From Palaemon carinicauda (taxonomy: Eukaryota > Arthropoda > Malacostraca > Decapoda > Palaemonidae): a DNA stretch of 64,000 bases. The DNA lies in NCBI RefSeq assembly GCF_036898095.1, contig NC_090757.1, forward strand, positions 71,466,787 through 71,530,786, given 5' to 3'. The notes below the pieces were generated by a model. It saw only the letters and a list, made by a program, of their open reading frames with translations, was not told the DNA's origin and did not search any database. Numbering within the stretch: position 1 is the stretch's first letter; each line of letters opens with the position of its first letter. A program made the position numbers and the translations under genes. This document shows, piece by piece, positions 30,656 through 41,305 of the stretch.

Positions 30656-33280
30656 CTACTCAGGGGGTCGCCTGCATTTGCGTGGTCTGGTGTTGCCTTG
30701 AGATGAGAGGGGGTTGTGCTTTGTGTTATGGGTGAGTTTGGGTAGTTTTTCTCTGGTTGGTGACTCAGCTGGCTCACATATTGAAGCGTCGGGGACGGAC
30801 TTGATTGTGGTGGGCGACCTGACAGGTGTCTGATCTTCGGCTTTGGGTGGTGTCTTTGTGGGGTTCCCTTCTTGCTGTGTGCCTGGTGGTGTGGGTGTTT
30901 CGTGTGGTGTATGACGATTGCCCTGCACGGGAGTTAAGTGCTCCCTATCTGGTGCATGTGTCTGTGCAGAGCTGGCAAGAGTTGGGGTCCAACCTTTGAT
31001 AGTCCTTGTATATAGCGAAGGAATTGCCGATTGCGCTGTGTTGATCGCCCAGACCCCGTCTACCTTGACTAAGTATTGGTTATGTTGTATTGTTTCCACG
31101 ATGATACCTGTTCTGTCCCATCGCCCCATGGCATTGCCCGCCTGATTCTGCAGCAGGACCCGGTCTTCTGGTTTCAGAGGCGGCAGCTGCTGGGTGTTGG
31201 GCATCAGTTTGTCTACCTGCTTGGCGAATCGGTAGCGCAGGGCTTCCTCTTGGCGTTCCCATGTGTCCCGCCATATTGGGTGAACTGCTGGATTGGAGAA
31301 GACCTGCATCCCCGGCGCCACAGGTAGCAGATCCTTGAGGTTTTTTTCCAAATATGATCTGGGATGGTGACATGCCGATTTCCTGGTCTTGTGTGCTCCT
31401 GTATTGGAGTAGGCCTGCTGCTACAGCTTCAGAATCTAGGCTGCTGTATGTATCTGTGTATGATGTCAGGAGGCGTTTCATGGACTTGACTGCTGCCTCC
31501 GCCCACCCATTTGACTGGGGGAAGTATGCAGATGAGAGACGGTGTCTGACTCCCCAGCACTGTAGTAGGCTCTGGGTCTCCTTTACAGAGAATTCAGGTC
31601 CGCCATCGGTGCTTAGTTCCTGGGGCACACCGAAGGTAGCGAAGTAGTGCAGGATAGTTTGCTGAAACTCCTGGCCCCAGCACCCGATGTCACAATGTAG
31701 GGCCAACCGGTGTCTCTGTCGACGATGACCAGGTAGCCAGGGCCTTTCATTTTGAAGAAATCCACTGCAATAGCCTGAAATGGTTGGGTTGAGGTGCTCA
31801 GTTTTGTCAGTGGCATGTGTGGTTGGGAAAGTGACATCCCCCAACATGCCTGGCAACTGTTCCTTGTGTTTTCGATGTCCTTGGTGAGTCCTGGCCAAAA
31901 CACGGAACCCTGAGCTCTGTTTTGCATTTTGTTGGTTCCTTGGTGGGCTGCATGTAGGGCTCTCAACATCTCGCCCCGTAGTGCCAAGGGTATCAGGACT
32001 CTTTTATCCATCATAACGACGCTATCCACTGTCGACAGCCTGTCCCGGTACTGCCAATATGATTGTAGCTCTTCAGTTAGTTCGTCCCTTGTAGACAGAA
32101 ACACCTTTTCTATGAATGGTATCAGAGTTTGTAGGCAGGGGTCACAGCAGTGCTTCTTTGACTCTTTCCCATATGACAGCTCCGATTGAGTCCATTGTCG
32201 ACTGTACCGCTGCTATCACAGCAGCATCCATGTCGTCCAGGTGGTTGGGTGTCGTGCGAATGGCAATTAAAGCCGTTATCACGTCCGATGTGTTTGGCTG
32301 TGTATTGGGTGAAGGGTTCCTTGATATGGGGTCTGCTGCGTGAAAGATTTGGTATCTCCACCTTAGTGTTCACTGCTTGAGTCGGAAGAGCCTTGGGTTC
32401 GTGATGGTGTCTAGTTCTTGGTCCCCTAGAATTTTCACGAGTGGCTTGTGGTCCGTTGCTATTATCAAGTCTTTGCACCCCATGGTGAAGAATCGGCTGT
32501 CCTCAAGTGCCCATGCTATGGCCAGGGCTTCACCCTCAATTGGTGCATACCGCTTTTCTGCGTCCTTGAGAAATCACGATCCTGCTAGGGTGACCTTCCA
32601 GCTATCTGGGCAACATCCTGATGTGAGGGCCTCGCATGTACAGTGTTTCTGATGCAGCCAATACCCGATTTAGACTTTTAACCAATCTGGGTTAAGGCAT
32701 GTTGGCTTGTCTGGGTTGAAGACCTTGACCCCCATCTCGATTTCGCGTATGATTGCTGCCTTCGACCTCTGGAATGCGTTTTTGAGTTCCAGGCCCCACT
32801 GAAAGTGTACCTTTGGGCTGAGTAGGGGCCTGAACAGTTACATTAAGCCAGGTGTTCTGCCATAATGTGATACTTGGTTTACTAGTCCAAACCACGCCCG
32901 AATGCCTATGATGTTCTTTGGTCTTAGGAACGTTGCAATTACATTCAGGTATTTTGTTAAGGATTTTACAGCCGTTTCTCCAACCTGGAATCCTGCAAAG
33001 TCCACATCTGTAGATGAGAACTGGAAATTGGCTGGGTTGAGAATGACACTGTTCTTTCCAATGAGTTCCAAGTAATATATGACACGCCACCAGTGTTCCT
33101 GTAAGCTTGAGTCCCACAGAAGGGTGTCATCGACGCATTTTAGCTTTCTTGGGACATCCTCAATAATCGCATCATATCACTGTGTGTACACGTCCTCCGA
33201 TGCGAGAAAGCCCATGGGTGCTCAACGGTAGCGGAATCGTCCGTGCTCAGTGTGGAAAGTAGTCTAGTGTCTCTACTCTT
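30656..33280 (-). pseudogene. Gypsy (Ty3-type) pol pseudogene
   Basis: Minus-strand pol in several frames. The RT C-terminal part begins at about 33,260 with GRFRYR then APMGFLASEDVYTQ. CVDDTLLWDSS carries the catalytic Asp pair at about 33,127, and NPANFQFSSTDVDFAGFQVG is at 32,990-33,050. RNase H lies at about 32,370-32,600. Integrase has a His/Cys zinc-binding part (31,840-31,960, CQACWG) and the catalytic core with AVDFFKMKG, ELSTDGGPEF and NGWAEAAVKSMK. The C-terminal tail ends at 30,656. At least five frame breaks. The 5' half (LTR, gag, protease, RT start) is absent; it stops at the junction with element III near 33,280. Confidence 0.85.
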
Positions 33281-33284
33281 TTGC

Positions 33285-35260
33285 AAAAGGCCTCGTTGCG
33301 AAAGGCCTCTCTGAGAGGGGTGGTGTAGGATCGTCCCAAAGCTATGGCTTAGGAAAGTGTTAGCATGTGGCTGCTTGGTAGATCGTGTCATGGAGGAAGA
33401 TCCACTGAAACTCCGTCAGGAGCTGTAGAAGGTCCGGGAACCATTCTGCGGGTTGCCATAGCGTAGCTATTGGAGTCATTGATAAGATCTTGCTTATCCT
33501 GACTTGGCTGAGGACTTTTTCACCAGACCAAATGGGGAAAGAAAGGCACACCTCTAGGCCGCCCAAACGATCTTGGAATACATTTTTTGAGGGCCTGGTG
33601 TTCCGGGACTGGGGAACGGTCGAGCGGGAGCCTGAAGTTCAGGGACGCTGCGAGCATAACCACAGTCGGGGACCTCACAGAGTTAAGACTTTGTTGGATA
33701 CAAGATGATTCCAAGACACTAGGAGCCCACTATCTGAGTGGTTTTGCAAGCTCATTCCTGTACCAGGAATGACGCAAGCAGATGGGGGGCACCTAGTTAT
33801 TCTCTGTCCATCTGAGGCTTTGTACTGCCAGATGGTTCTCTAAGAGAGGTGAATGCTGGTACCTTTCTGAATCGGGCTAATAAACAAGGCTGGAATGGTG
33901 CGGCATATGTACAACCCCGCCCCCCCCTCCCTTTTGATGTATTAAAGAGAGCATCAGATCCAGAGGGAAGACGAGAAGACAGGCCTCTTTTCAGAAGCTC
34001 TTGTCTGCCACCCATCATACGCAGATCGTCCAGCAGTAAGGGGGGGGGGAGAGTGCATAGCAATAAACACATCGAGACGATGTCGAGACTTGTAACTATT
34101 TGCACGTTCTTGCAATGAAGGGGAACAGCCTGTCCTCCCTCCAACTGCCACCAATCCAGTGTGGTTGGCCGAATAAGACCGATACCAAACGGTAAACCAG
34201 TTAATCAGTACAGCTTACGTTAAAATAGCGAATCTCCACAGAGATCGCTTTCCGGACAAGAGACTGTACGATAATCACCTTATGCATCCAACCAAACCCA
34301 AGAGGGGATTGAGACGTATCTTCAATCTATTGTTGGATGGGTAAAAAGCATAAGTCTACTATGGAGTAGTAACAACGAACTGTGAGCATGACAAGCATAC
34401 ATGCGTATTTCGATTTAAAAGTCTTGTCCGGAACTCAGTTGGAGAACGTTGAAAACGTTCATAACGGAGGTTTCTCCTTCTTAGGACAAAAAACGTTCGT
34501 ACTTCTCCGTTTCCGGTTGGTAAACTAGCATTTATATTAAATGTTCCCTACTAGGGAACAGATATGCTTATGATCAGTTTCCAGCCAAAGCCTTTGTAGG
34601 AGACTACGACTTCCGATCAGGGGAAAGGAAAAAATGTCTATAAGGAGGCAGAACGTAAATGCCGTATGTCTGGTTACAGGAAAGTAGCCAAGTAATGTAC
34701 TGAATAACCTGGTTTCAGTAAGGGATATAAATATACAACTTATAGAATGGAGTTCTAATCCATATTGGCAGAAAGATCGCTTGCACGCATATATGTACTT
34801 GTCCACTTGCGCTAGCGCATGCGTATTCTCCGCCTCCAGGAAACATTTGCAACGAATCCGGTTGCGGGAATAATGTATGTGCGACAAATCGCAACATTAT
34901 TGCCCAAGGAATTTTGATCGTTGACTAACTGTAATATTTTCTTGAATGAGAGCGCACATGTTCTCAAACAAAATATACAGTTATAGAAGCGATCATTTCC
35001 GTTTTGGTTTACCCCTCCTCTTTATGTGAGGGGGAGCCAGTGTTCATTACACAGAAACGGTTTTGTCTTAGCTAGAGCGGTATGCTCCGGGAAGGCTTAT
35101 GGCCTTCATGAAGTTTTAACAACACCCATTGAAGTTCTGTAAAACTTCTCAGGAACGAGTCTCCAGAAAAGGGTGAAATCTCATATGTGGGGGTTTACTT
35201 CAAGAAGACCAGACATATTGCCATCGACTGCTTACCCGAAGGAGTTGCCATCGAACGCTT
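33285..35260 (-). pseudogene. DIRS element III pol remnant
   Basis: Minus-strand pieces match the pol of element 2c (51.2-52.2 kb). Examples are the RNase H segment RMMGGRQELLKRGLSSRLPS with FNTSKGRGG near 33,930-34,030, HLVSNKVLTL near 33,690, and IATLWQPAEWFPDLLQLLTE near 33,410-33,470. The RT core with its YLDD motif was not found, so it is deleted. 34,150-35,260 is probably decayed gag or RT linker with no assignable domain. The recombinase and 3' ITR are missing, cut off at the Gypsy junction. Confidence 0.7.
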
Positions 35261-35272
35261 TCTCGCTAGTGA
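35261..35272. repeat. Target site duplication of LINE 1 (3' side)
   Basis: TCTCGCTAGTGA occurs here and again at 41,294-41,305, flanking LINE 1 exactly. Confidence 0.85.
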
Positions 35273-35402
35273 TTGATTGATTGATTGAAAGTTTTCTGGC
35301 ATCCTGACATCTAAGGTCATTGACGCCGATACCATTTACTGTATATGAAAATTAAAAGAGAATTCAATTAAAACCATAAAAATTAAGAAGTCATTACAAT
35401 AG

Positions 35403-38400
35403 TTAAATAGTTTTCAGAAGACCTGCTTCTGAAATAAATCTAAAAATTCCGCTCGCATAGTAAGACACATCATGTCCAAGAATCTTGGCAAGGATAAACC
35501 TGCCATCCTCACCTCGAGCCTCAAACAGATATCTATTTCTTAAGTTAGTAAAATTAGGGCATTCGGTCAACAAATGCCTCACTGTTAAAGGTACTAAGCA
35601 GTCCTCGCAATACGGTTGGTGTTGGCCCTTCAGCAGAAACTCGTGTGTCAACCGTGTGTGACCAATATGGAGACGACAAAGAGTCGTCTCCCATTTTCGG
35701 GGAATCATGTTATACCTCCAAGGTGATATGATATTTGTTACTTCCCTCATTTTATTGCCATCTTGACTGTCCCAGTGCTGTTGCCATTTATCACAAACCA
35801 ATTTCTTGATGTAAGGTAGGAGATCGTTACATGGAATGGGATACCTCCTTGGTAGCAACTCGGATGCCGCATTCTTCGCCAGTAAATCTGCCTTCTCATT
35901 CCCAGACACACCTACATGTGCTGGAACCCAACAAAATCGAACAGGTATACCTTTCCGTCCAATAATAAAAAGCCATTCTAAAATCTTTAAAACTAGAGGG
36001 TTACTAGAATTAAAAACTTCTAAAGCTTGAAGAACACTCCTTGCATCACTGAAAATTGTAAAATTACCCTCCTTTTCCAAAGCTATTTTCTCAATAGCGG
36101 TTAATATGCCATAGAGTTCGGCAGTAAATATGGAAGCTGTTAGAGGAAGTGCACCTCTACAATTAAAACCATTACTATGTACTCCAAATCCAACGCCAGC
36201 ATCAGATTTGGAGCCATCAGTATATATAAAAGTCGATCCCCTATGTTCTTCGACATGTTCCATAAAAAGAGACCTGGATTCTAAGTCAGTCATATTCTTC
36301 TTAACTCCAATAAAGTATTTACAAAAAGATATGTCAGGTAATTTCCATGGAGGCGTTGATGATACCTTCAATGGAAGCACCTTATTTCTAATTATATCCA
36401 GATTGTTTAATAATTGGTTAACCCGAAACCCAAAAGGTTGAGGAGATTTTGGGTGCAACTCAAAGTAGGTTGAGTGCCTTACAAGGCTTGCAGTCTGAAA
36501 GGCTGAAGAATTAGGGAGTCTTTGCAATCTAAACCAATACCGAATAATAGAGGACATCCGGTAAAGGTCCAGAGGCAACTCCCCAGCATCAACAAGGAGA
36601 CTTGTGATAGGGGAGGTTCTAAAGGCTCCTGTGGACAATCTAATGCTAGCATGATGTATTGAATCTAGTATTTTTAACCGGCTTGGGGTGGCTGAAGAAT
36701 ATACCTCACAACCATAACTAATTTTGGAAAATATCAAGGCCTTGTATAATTTTAAAATTGTATTGCGGTCTGCCCCCCATGACGTATGAGACAAGACTTT
36801 TAAAAGATTCATAGCTTCAACACATTTAGCTTTTAATGCTTCTAAGTGAGAAACCCATGTAAGCCTACAATCAAATATCAACCCTAAAAATTTTGCTTCA
36901 CTTGCACATGGGATCCGTTGACCTTTGATGTATATATCCGGGTCTGGATGTACTCCCCGTATACGACAGAAATGGACAATTGTAGTTTTACTTGTTGAGA
37001 ACTTAAATCCATTCATATCGGCCCAATGGATAATTTTATCAATAGAGAGTTGGATTTTTCTCTCAACCATTGCCATTCTGGCCCCAGCAAATGATATGGA
37101 GAGATCATCCACAAATAATGTTGCGAGAACATCCCGGGGAATGACTGAGGATATCCCATTAATTGCTAGTGCAAAAAGGGTTACACTCAGCACATTCCCC
37201 TGAGGAACTCCTTCTTCCTGGCACTTACTCTGTGATAGAGCTTCCCCAACTCTCACTTGGAAAACTCTATGTGAAAGAAATGACTGGATGAATAGTGGTA
37301 GCTCACCTCTCAATCCGCACTCATGGCTTCTTTTAAGTATACCGTATCTCCATGTGGTATCATATGCCTTTTCAAGATAAAAAAAAACTGTCACATGGTG
37401 CTGTTTGGAAGCAAAGGCTTCACAAATGGAGGACTCAAGTTGTATCAGCACATCAGTCGTTGAGTGCATTTTCCTGAATCCACATTGAATGGGTGATAAA
37501 ATATTCTTCTTTTCAAGGTACCAAATCAGTCTTGCGTTGACCATCTTCTCCATGATTTTGCATAAACAAGATGTCAATGCAATAGGTCGGTAGTTTGCTG
37601 CTAAAAACTTGTCCTTACCGGGTTTTAAAAAGGCTAAAATAATGGCTAGTTCCCAAACACTTGGATAACTATGATCATGCCATATTCTATTAAAAATGCT
37701 TAAAATAAATAACTTTGTATTAAAAGGTACATGTTTAATCATTGCATATGGAATTCCATCGGGTCCAGGGGCTGTATCGTTACAAGTAGCAAGAGCAGAA
37801 TCAAATTCTCTTTCAGTAAAAGGAGAATTGTATGACTCTTGCTTTCTTGTTGCGAAGTTTAAAACTTTCTTTTCTTCATTGCTCCTATACTGGAGACCAG
37901 GAGCTGCTTCACACTTGCACGATACATTTGAGAAATGGTCAGCCAGGGCATTGCTAACTTCGGTTGCTCCAGTCATATACTTGCCATTTATCTTTAACAC
38001 TGGTGGTGGGTTTGGGGTGAATTTGCCTGCTATCTTTTTGACTTTCCTCCACACAGATGATGTTGGTGTTCTACTGTTAATGGAGGAAACAAAAGACATC
38101 CAAGACTGGCGCCTAGCTTCTTTCATGGCACGGCGGAACTGTGCTCTACATTTCTTGTATATGACTAAATTCTCCTCATTACGGCGCATGCGCAATCGAG
38201 TTAAAGACTTTCTTGTGGCTCTATGCAGGGCAGTTAGTTCTGATGACCACCAGGGGACTGGTCGTCGTCTGAATATCCCAGTTGTTTTGGGAATGGAATT
38301 CACTCCTGCTGTGTGAAGAGTTCCATTAAGTAAGTCTATGGCATCATCAACACTTTCAAACTGTTCTGCATTTCCTTCCATTTCACTTAACTCCCGAAAT

Positions 38401-39113
38401 CTATTCCAGTCCGCCTTATCAAGATTCCATCGAGGTGATCTTTGTGAAGGTGGACCATTGTTGGTGTTTATAATGATTGGTGCATGATCACTAGTATGCC
38501 AATCATCTAATGTTCTCCAATTAAAATCGAGAAGACAGTTAGAGCTTGCGACTGATAGGTCAATGCAGGACAAGGTACCTGTCTGTACATGAAAATGTGT
38601 GGGCTCTCCTGTATTGAGGAGTCCGACATCTTCATTCTCCAAAATTGACGATATAATATTACCCCTTGCATTTGCTAAAACATCACCCCATAAAGGATGT
38701 CTACTATTAAGGTCTCCTAGTAAGAGAAAGGGTTGTGGGAGTTGTTTAATCACCTCTACTATATTATCATATGAGATGTTATCATTTGGAGGCAAGTAAA
38801 GAGAACAGATTGTGTATTTTCTCCCTATATCAATCTGTACAGCCACTGCCTGCAGAGGGGTACAGATAGACAAAGATATTCGGGGAACATCTCGACGAAC
38901 GTATACAAGACTTCCCCCATGGCTCCCTGCTCGTTGATCATATGGTGTCCTATAGCTAACATACTCTCGAGGACAAGGAGTATTAGCATCGAGCTTGCTT
39001 TCTTGTAGACATACTGTTATAGGGGAGTGCTCACGTATGAGGAGCTTAAGTTGTTCATATTTCGCCCTTAAACCCTGGCAATTCCATTGCAGAATGGAGG
39101 AAAAAACTATGTT
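35403..39113 (-). CDS. LINE 1 ORF2: endonuclease-RT-RNase H
   Basis: About 1,236 codons, open throughout. EEP endonuclease is at residues 1-230 (LQWNCQGLRAKYEQ, LLGDLNSRHPLWGD, SDHAPIII). RT has FFYLEKAYDTTWRYGIL, GVPQGNVLSVTLFALAIN and the catalytic FVDD near 37,105-37,116. RNase H starts at about 36,205-36,240 (IYTDGSKSDAGVGFG) with AELYGI, FSDARSV and WVPAHVGVSGNEKAD. A C-terminal zinc motif CEDCLVPLTVRHLLTEC follows. The frame opens directly after the ORF1 TAA and in the same phase. No ATG precedes the endonuclease; the equivalent of the LINE 2 start Met is ATA. It may rely on readthrough or have lost its start. Confidence 0.85.
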   Translation of the reverse strand, partial: NIVFSSILQWNCQGLRAKYEQLKLLIREHSPITVCLQESKLDANTPCPREYVSYRTPYDQRAGSHGGSLVYVRRDVPRISLSICTPLQAVAVQIDIGRKYTICSLYLPPNDNISYDNIVEVIKQLPQPFLLLGDLNSRHPLWGDVLANARGNIISSILENEDVGLLNTGEPTHFHVQTGTLSCIDLSVASSNCLLDFNWRTLDDWHTSDHAPIIINTNNGPPSQRSPRWNLDKADWNRFRELSEMEGNAEQFESVDDAIDLLNGTLHTAGVNSIPKTTGIFRRRPVPWWSSELTALHRATRKSLTRLRMRRNEENLVIYKKCRAQFRRAMKEARRQSWMSFVSSINSRTPTSSVWRKVKKIAGKFTPNPPPVLKINGKYMTGATEVSNALADHFSNVSCKCEAAPGLQYRSNEEKKVLNFATRKQESYNSPFTEREFDSALATCNDTAPGPDGIPYAMIKHVPFNTKLFILSIFNRIWHDHSYPSVWELAIILAFLKPGKDKFLAANYRPIALTSCLCKIMEKMVNARLIWYLEKKNILSPIQCGFRKMHSTTDVLIQLESSICEAFASKQHHVTVFFYLEKAYDTTWRYGILKRSHECGLRGELPLFIQSFLSHRVFQVRVGEALSQSKCQEEGVPQGNVLSVTLFALAINGISSVIPRDVLATLFVDDLSISFAGARMAMVERKIQLSIDKIIHWADMNGFKFSTSKTTIVHFCRIRGVHPDPDIYIKGQRIPCASEAKFLGLIFDCRLTWVSHLEALKAKCVEAMNLLKVLSHTSWGADRNTILKLYKALIFSKISYGCEVYSSATPSRLKILDSIHHASIRLSTGAFRTSPITSLLVDAGELPLDLYRMSSIIRYWFRLQRLPNSSAFQTASLVRHSTYFELHPKSPQPFGFRVNQLLNNLDIIRNKVLPLKVSSTPPWKLPDISFCKYFIGVKKNMTDLESRSLFMEHVEEHRGSTFIYTDGSKSDAGVGFGVHSNGFNCRGALPLTASIFTAELYGILTAIEKIALEKEGNFTIFSDARSVLQALEVFNSSNPLVLKILEWLFIIGRKGIPVRFCWVPAHVGVSGNEKADLLAKNAASELLPRRYPIPCNDLLPYIKKLVCDKWQQHWDSQDGNKMREVTNIISPWRYNMIPRKWETTLCRLHIGHTRLTHEFLLKGQHQPYCEDCLVPLTVRHLLTECPNFTNLRNRYLFEARGEDGRFILAKILGHDVSYYASGIFRFISEAGLLKTI

Positions 39114-40663
39114 TTATTTTTTGGAAGACACCTTAGATGAAGTCTTCCCATTGGCAATATTTGATCTAACAATATTTCCCGGAGGTAACTCTAGAGAGGA
39201 TCTTGATATAGTGGGTTTTGTGTTTCTCTTTTTCTTTGTGTCCTTTTGATCTAATTGTTGAGGAGGATGGTGGACCTCAACTTGAATTTCTGATTGGTTC
39301 AATTTACCTTCTAGTTGTTCAGAAACATCAGCAGACAAGATATCATATTTATTGGAAGTCGTGACTTTAATGTTTCTTATGGTAGGAGGAGAGAGGGAGG
39401 GAGGTCTCTCTCTTTTCCGATTAAAAGGTTGTGATCTGTCAGGTTTTTGCACCTTCCCCACTACGGGTTCACCTGGTAAATTGGTTTCGAGTGCAACCTC
39501 CATCAGATCAGGCAAGGACACGGCCTGCGAGAGGTTTGTACTATTGTTTAAAATCGTAGTTGGCTTTTGAATAATTTTCAGATCTTTAAGTATCCGTTTT
39601 GATTTTTCTACAATTTCTGGATATAGATTTTCGATGGGACTTTCAACCTCTTTAACTACTTTCATTTGTTTCTTTATCTTAGAAGTAGAGATATAATTTT
39701 TGTCTGTGTGGTTTGGCAAGTTTTTCTTCAGAACCATTGAAAAAGGTTGCCCTGGTCTTATTTGCTTTTCAAGAGCTCTTTTACGAGCCTCTTTAAAAGT
39801 AACCCTTTCCATGGTCCTAATGGCCTGGATTTCTTTTTCAAAAATAAACTTTACACAGCTTTTAGATGTAGCTGGGTGTGCTTCCCCAGAATGTATGCAA
39901 TTAGGGTTTTCTATGCATACTCCATGACTACTTTTTCCACAGTTGGCACAAATAGCTGGCTTATTGTTTAGTTTTTCTTTACATTTCTGGCTTAAATGGC
40001 CATACATTTGGCAATGATAACATCGCAATGGTGACGGGATATATGGTTTTACCTTCAAAGATAGCCATCCAGCTTTTTAACATTTGGTAATCGGCATTGA
40101 TCAAATGTTATAATCAGAGTAGCAAGAGGGATACGTTGTTCTCCAACTCTCTTTCTCATTCTGACTACTTTAACTACTCCTTGATTTTTCAGTTCATCCT
40201 CTATTTCTTTCTCCTCTATATCCAACAATTCTGGAGCATATATCACACCTCTACTCTGGTTGAAAGTAGGGTGCGAAACGCATTTTACGCTATGACCATT
40301 CAATGTTGTAAGTGTTTTTAACCTTTCACCTTGTAATGGGGACAGTGTCTCTATCAAGAGACTTCCATTTCCCTGGGGTAAAATTTTTGGCTGCCCTCCA
40401 CATAAAGTAACTATTTCCCTATTAGCTTTAAAAACATTTATACGCTCATTTCTTCCGTTTTCAAATTCCAAGATAAAAATTTTTTCATAATTCACTACTT
40501 CATAGTGACCAGGTAATACTTCTACTTTTCTATATCTTTCTGTACTGTCATCATTTTTCACTCTCTCTTTCTTCTCTAGCGTTTTATTATTCACATGACG
40601 TGAATAAGGTTCTAACGTTACAATGTTAGAACCCGAGTTGGAGCTGTCTGTACCGAGGTCCAT
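39114..40663 (-). pseudogene. LINE 1 ORF1 (nucleic-acid binding, one frameshift)
   Basis: ATG at 40,663 (MDLGTDSSNSGSN). The first part to about 40,075 looks like an RRM-type RNA-binding region. One indel in an A run near 40,070-40,080 (GTTAAAAAGCTGG) shifts the frame. It continues as LKVKPYIPSPLRC and a zinc-knuckle cluster (CYHCQMYGHLSQKC, CANCGKSSHGVC, then a third Cys/His set), followed by a basic Lys-rich tail to the TAA at 39,114. ORF1 binds element RNA in this group. Apart from the indel it is open. Confidence 0.82.
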
Positions 40664-41293
40664 GTTTGTATTTTCCAGGTCGTCAACAGAGGTGTTGGGT
40701 TTTTTTGAAAAAGCAAGCCGGGTTATCCACCTCTTATCGGAGGATGTCAGTCCTCCTATCCCATGTGGCCCAACACGAGAAGAGGCTTCAGCGGGGACCA
40801 GTCCTCTATTAGAGAGGGGCTGCCTCTCTTAAGGTGGGCGTACACTGGTCAGTGGGGGTAATTAGCCCCTCCCACCGTCGACTCCAATGCCTGGCGTCAC
40901 CCATTACCCGCAAATATGGGTGACTTAAGACCGGATCACTGGAGCCCGACTCTTAACAGACTTGGTCTGCACCCAATGGGGTCTGCCAGAGGGTGATGGC
41001 GTCTAAATTGGCACAGGTTGAGATGGAATGCAGTCCATCCCACACTCTGCCAAATCCAAAGCAGCATCCAAAGTAAAATCGAACATGCCAAAGTCGTCAA
41101 CAATATCGAGCCCAAAAGGAAGAGATGGGAGAAAAAAGAAATTATTAAAAGTAAAAGAGAAAGTGCTGACTGATTTAGTTGGATCGACAGCTGGGCACCG
41201 AGGTCCAATGGAAAGTAGTTCCCACTGTTCATTAGAGCCCAACTGCTAATCCCTAAGCCCCCCATCCTCATCAAGGCTTCAGCATCTGGGGGG
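40664..41293 (-). other. LINE 1 5' UTR
   Basis: Noncoding leader. An in-frame open stretch without ATG precedes ORF1. Internal promoters are usual in this group, but I cannot point to a motif. Confidence 0.55.
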
Positions 41294-41305
41294 TCTCGCT
41301 AGTGA
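41294..41305. repeat. Target site duplication of LINE 1 (5' side)
   Basis: TCTCGCTAGTGA, an exact copy of 35,261-35,272. Confidence 0.85.

Larger units (their letters stand above)
35273..41293 (-). mobile_element. LINE 1: complete I-group non-LTR retrotransposon
   Basis: About 6.0 kb on the minus strand: 5' UTR (40,664-41,293), ORF1, ORF2, a 3' UTR, and a tail of (TCAA)n touching the target duplication. Endonuclease-RT-RNase H in one ORF plus a zinc-knuckle ORF1 place it in the I superfamily (I/Nimb/Loa group). The clade is not resolved here. It interrupts DIRS element III. Confidence 0.88.
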
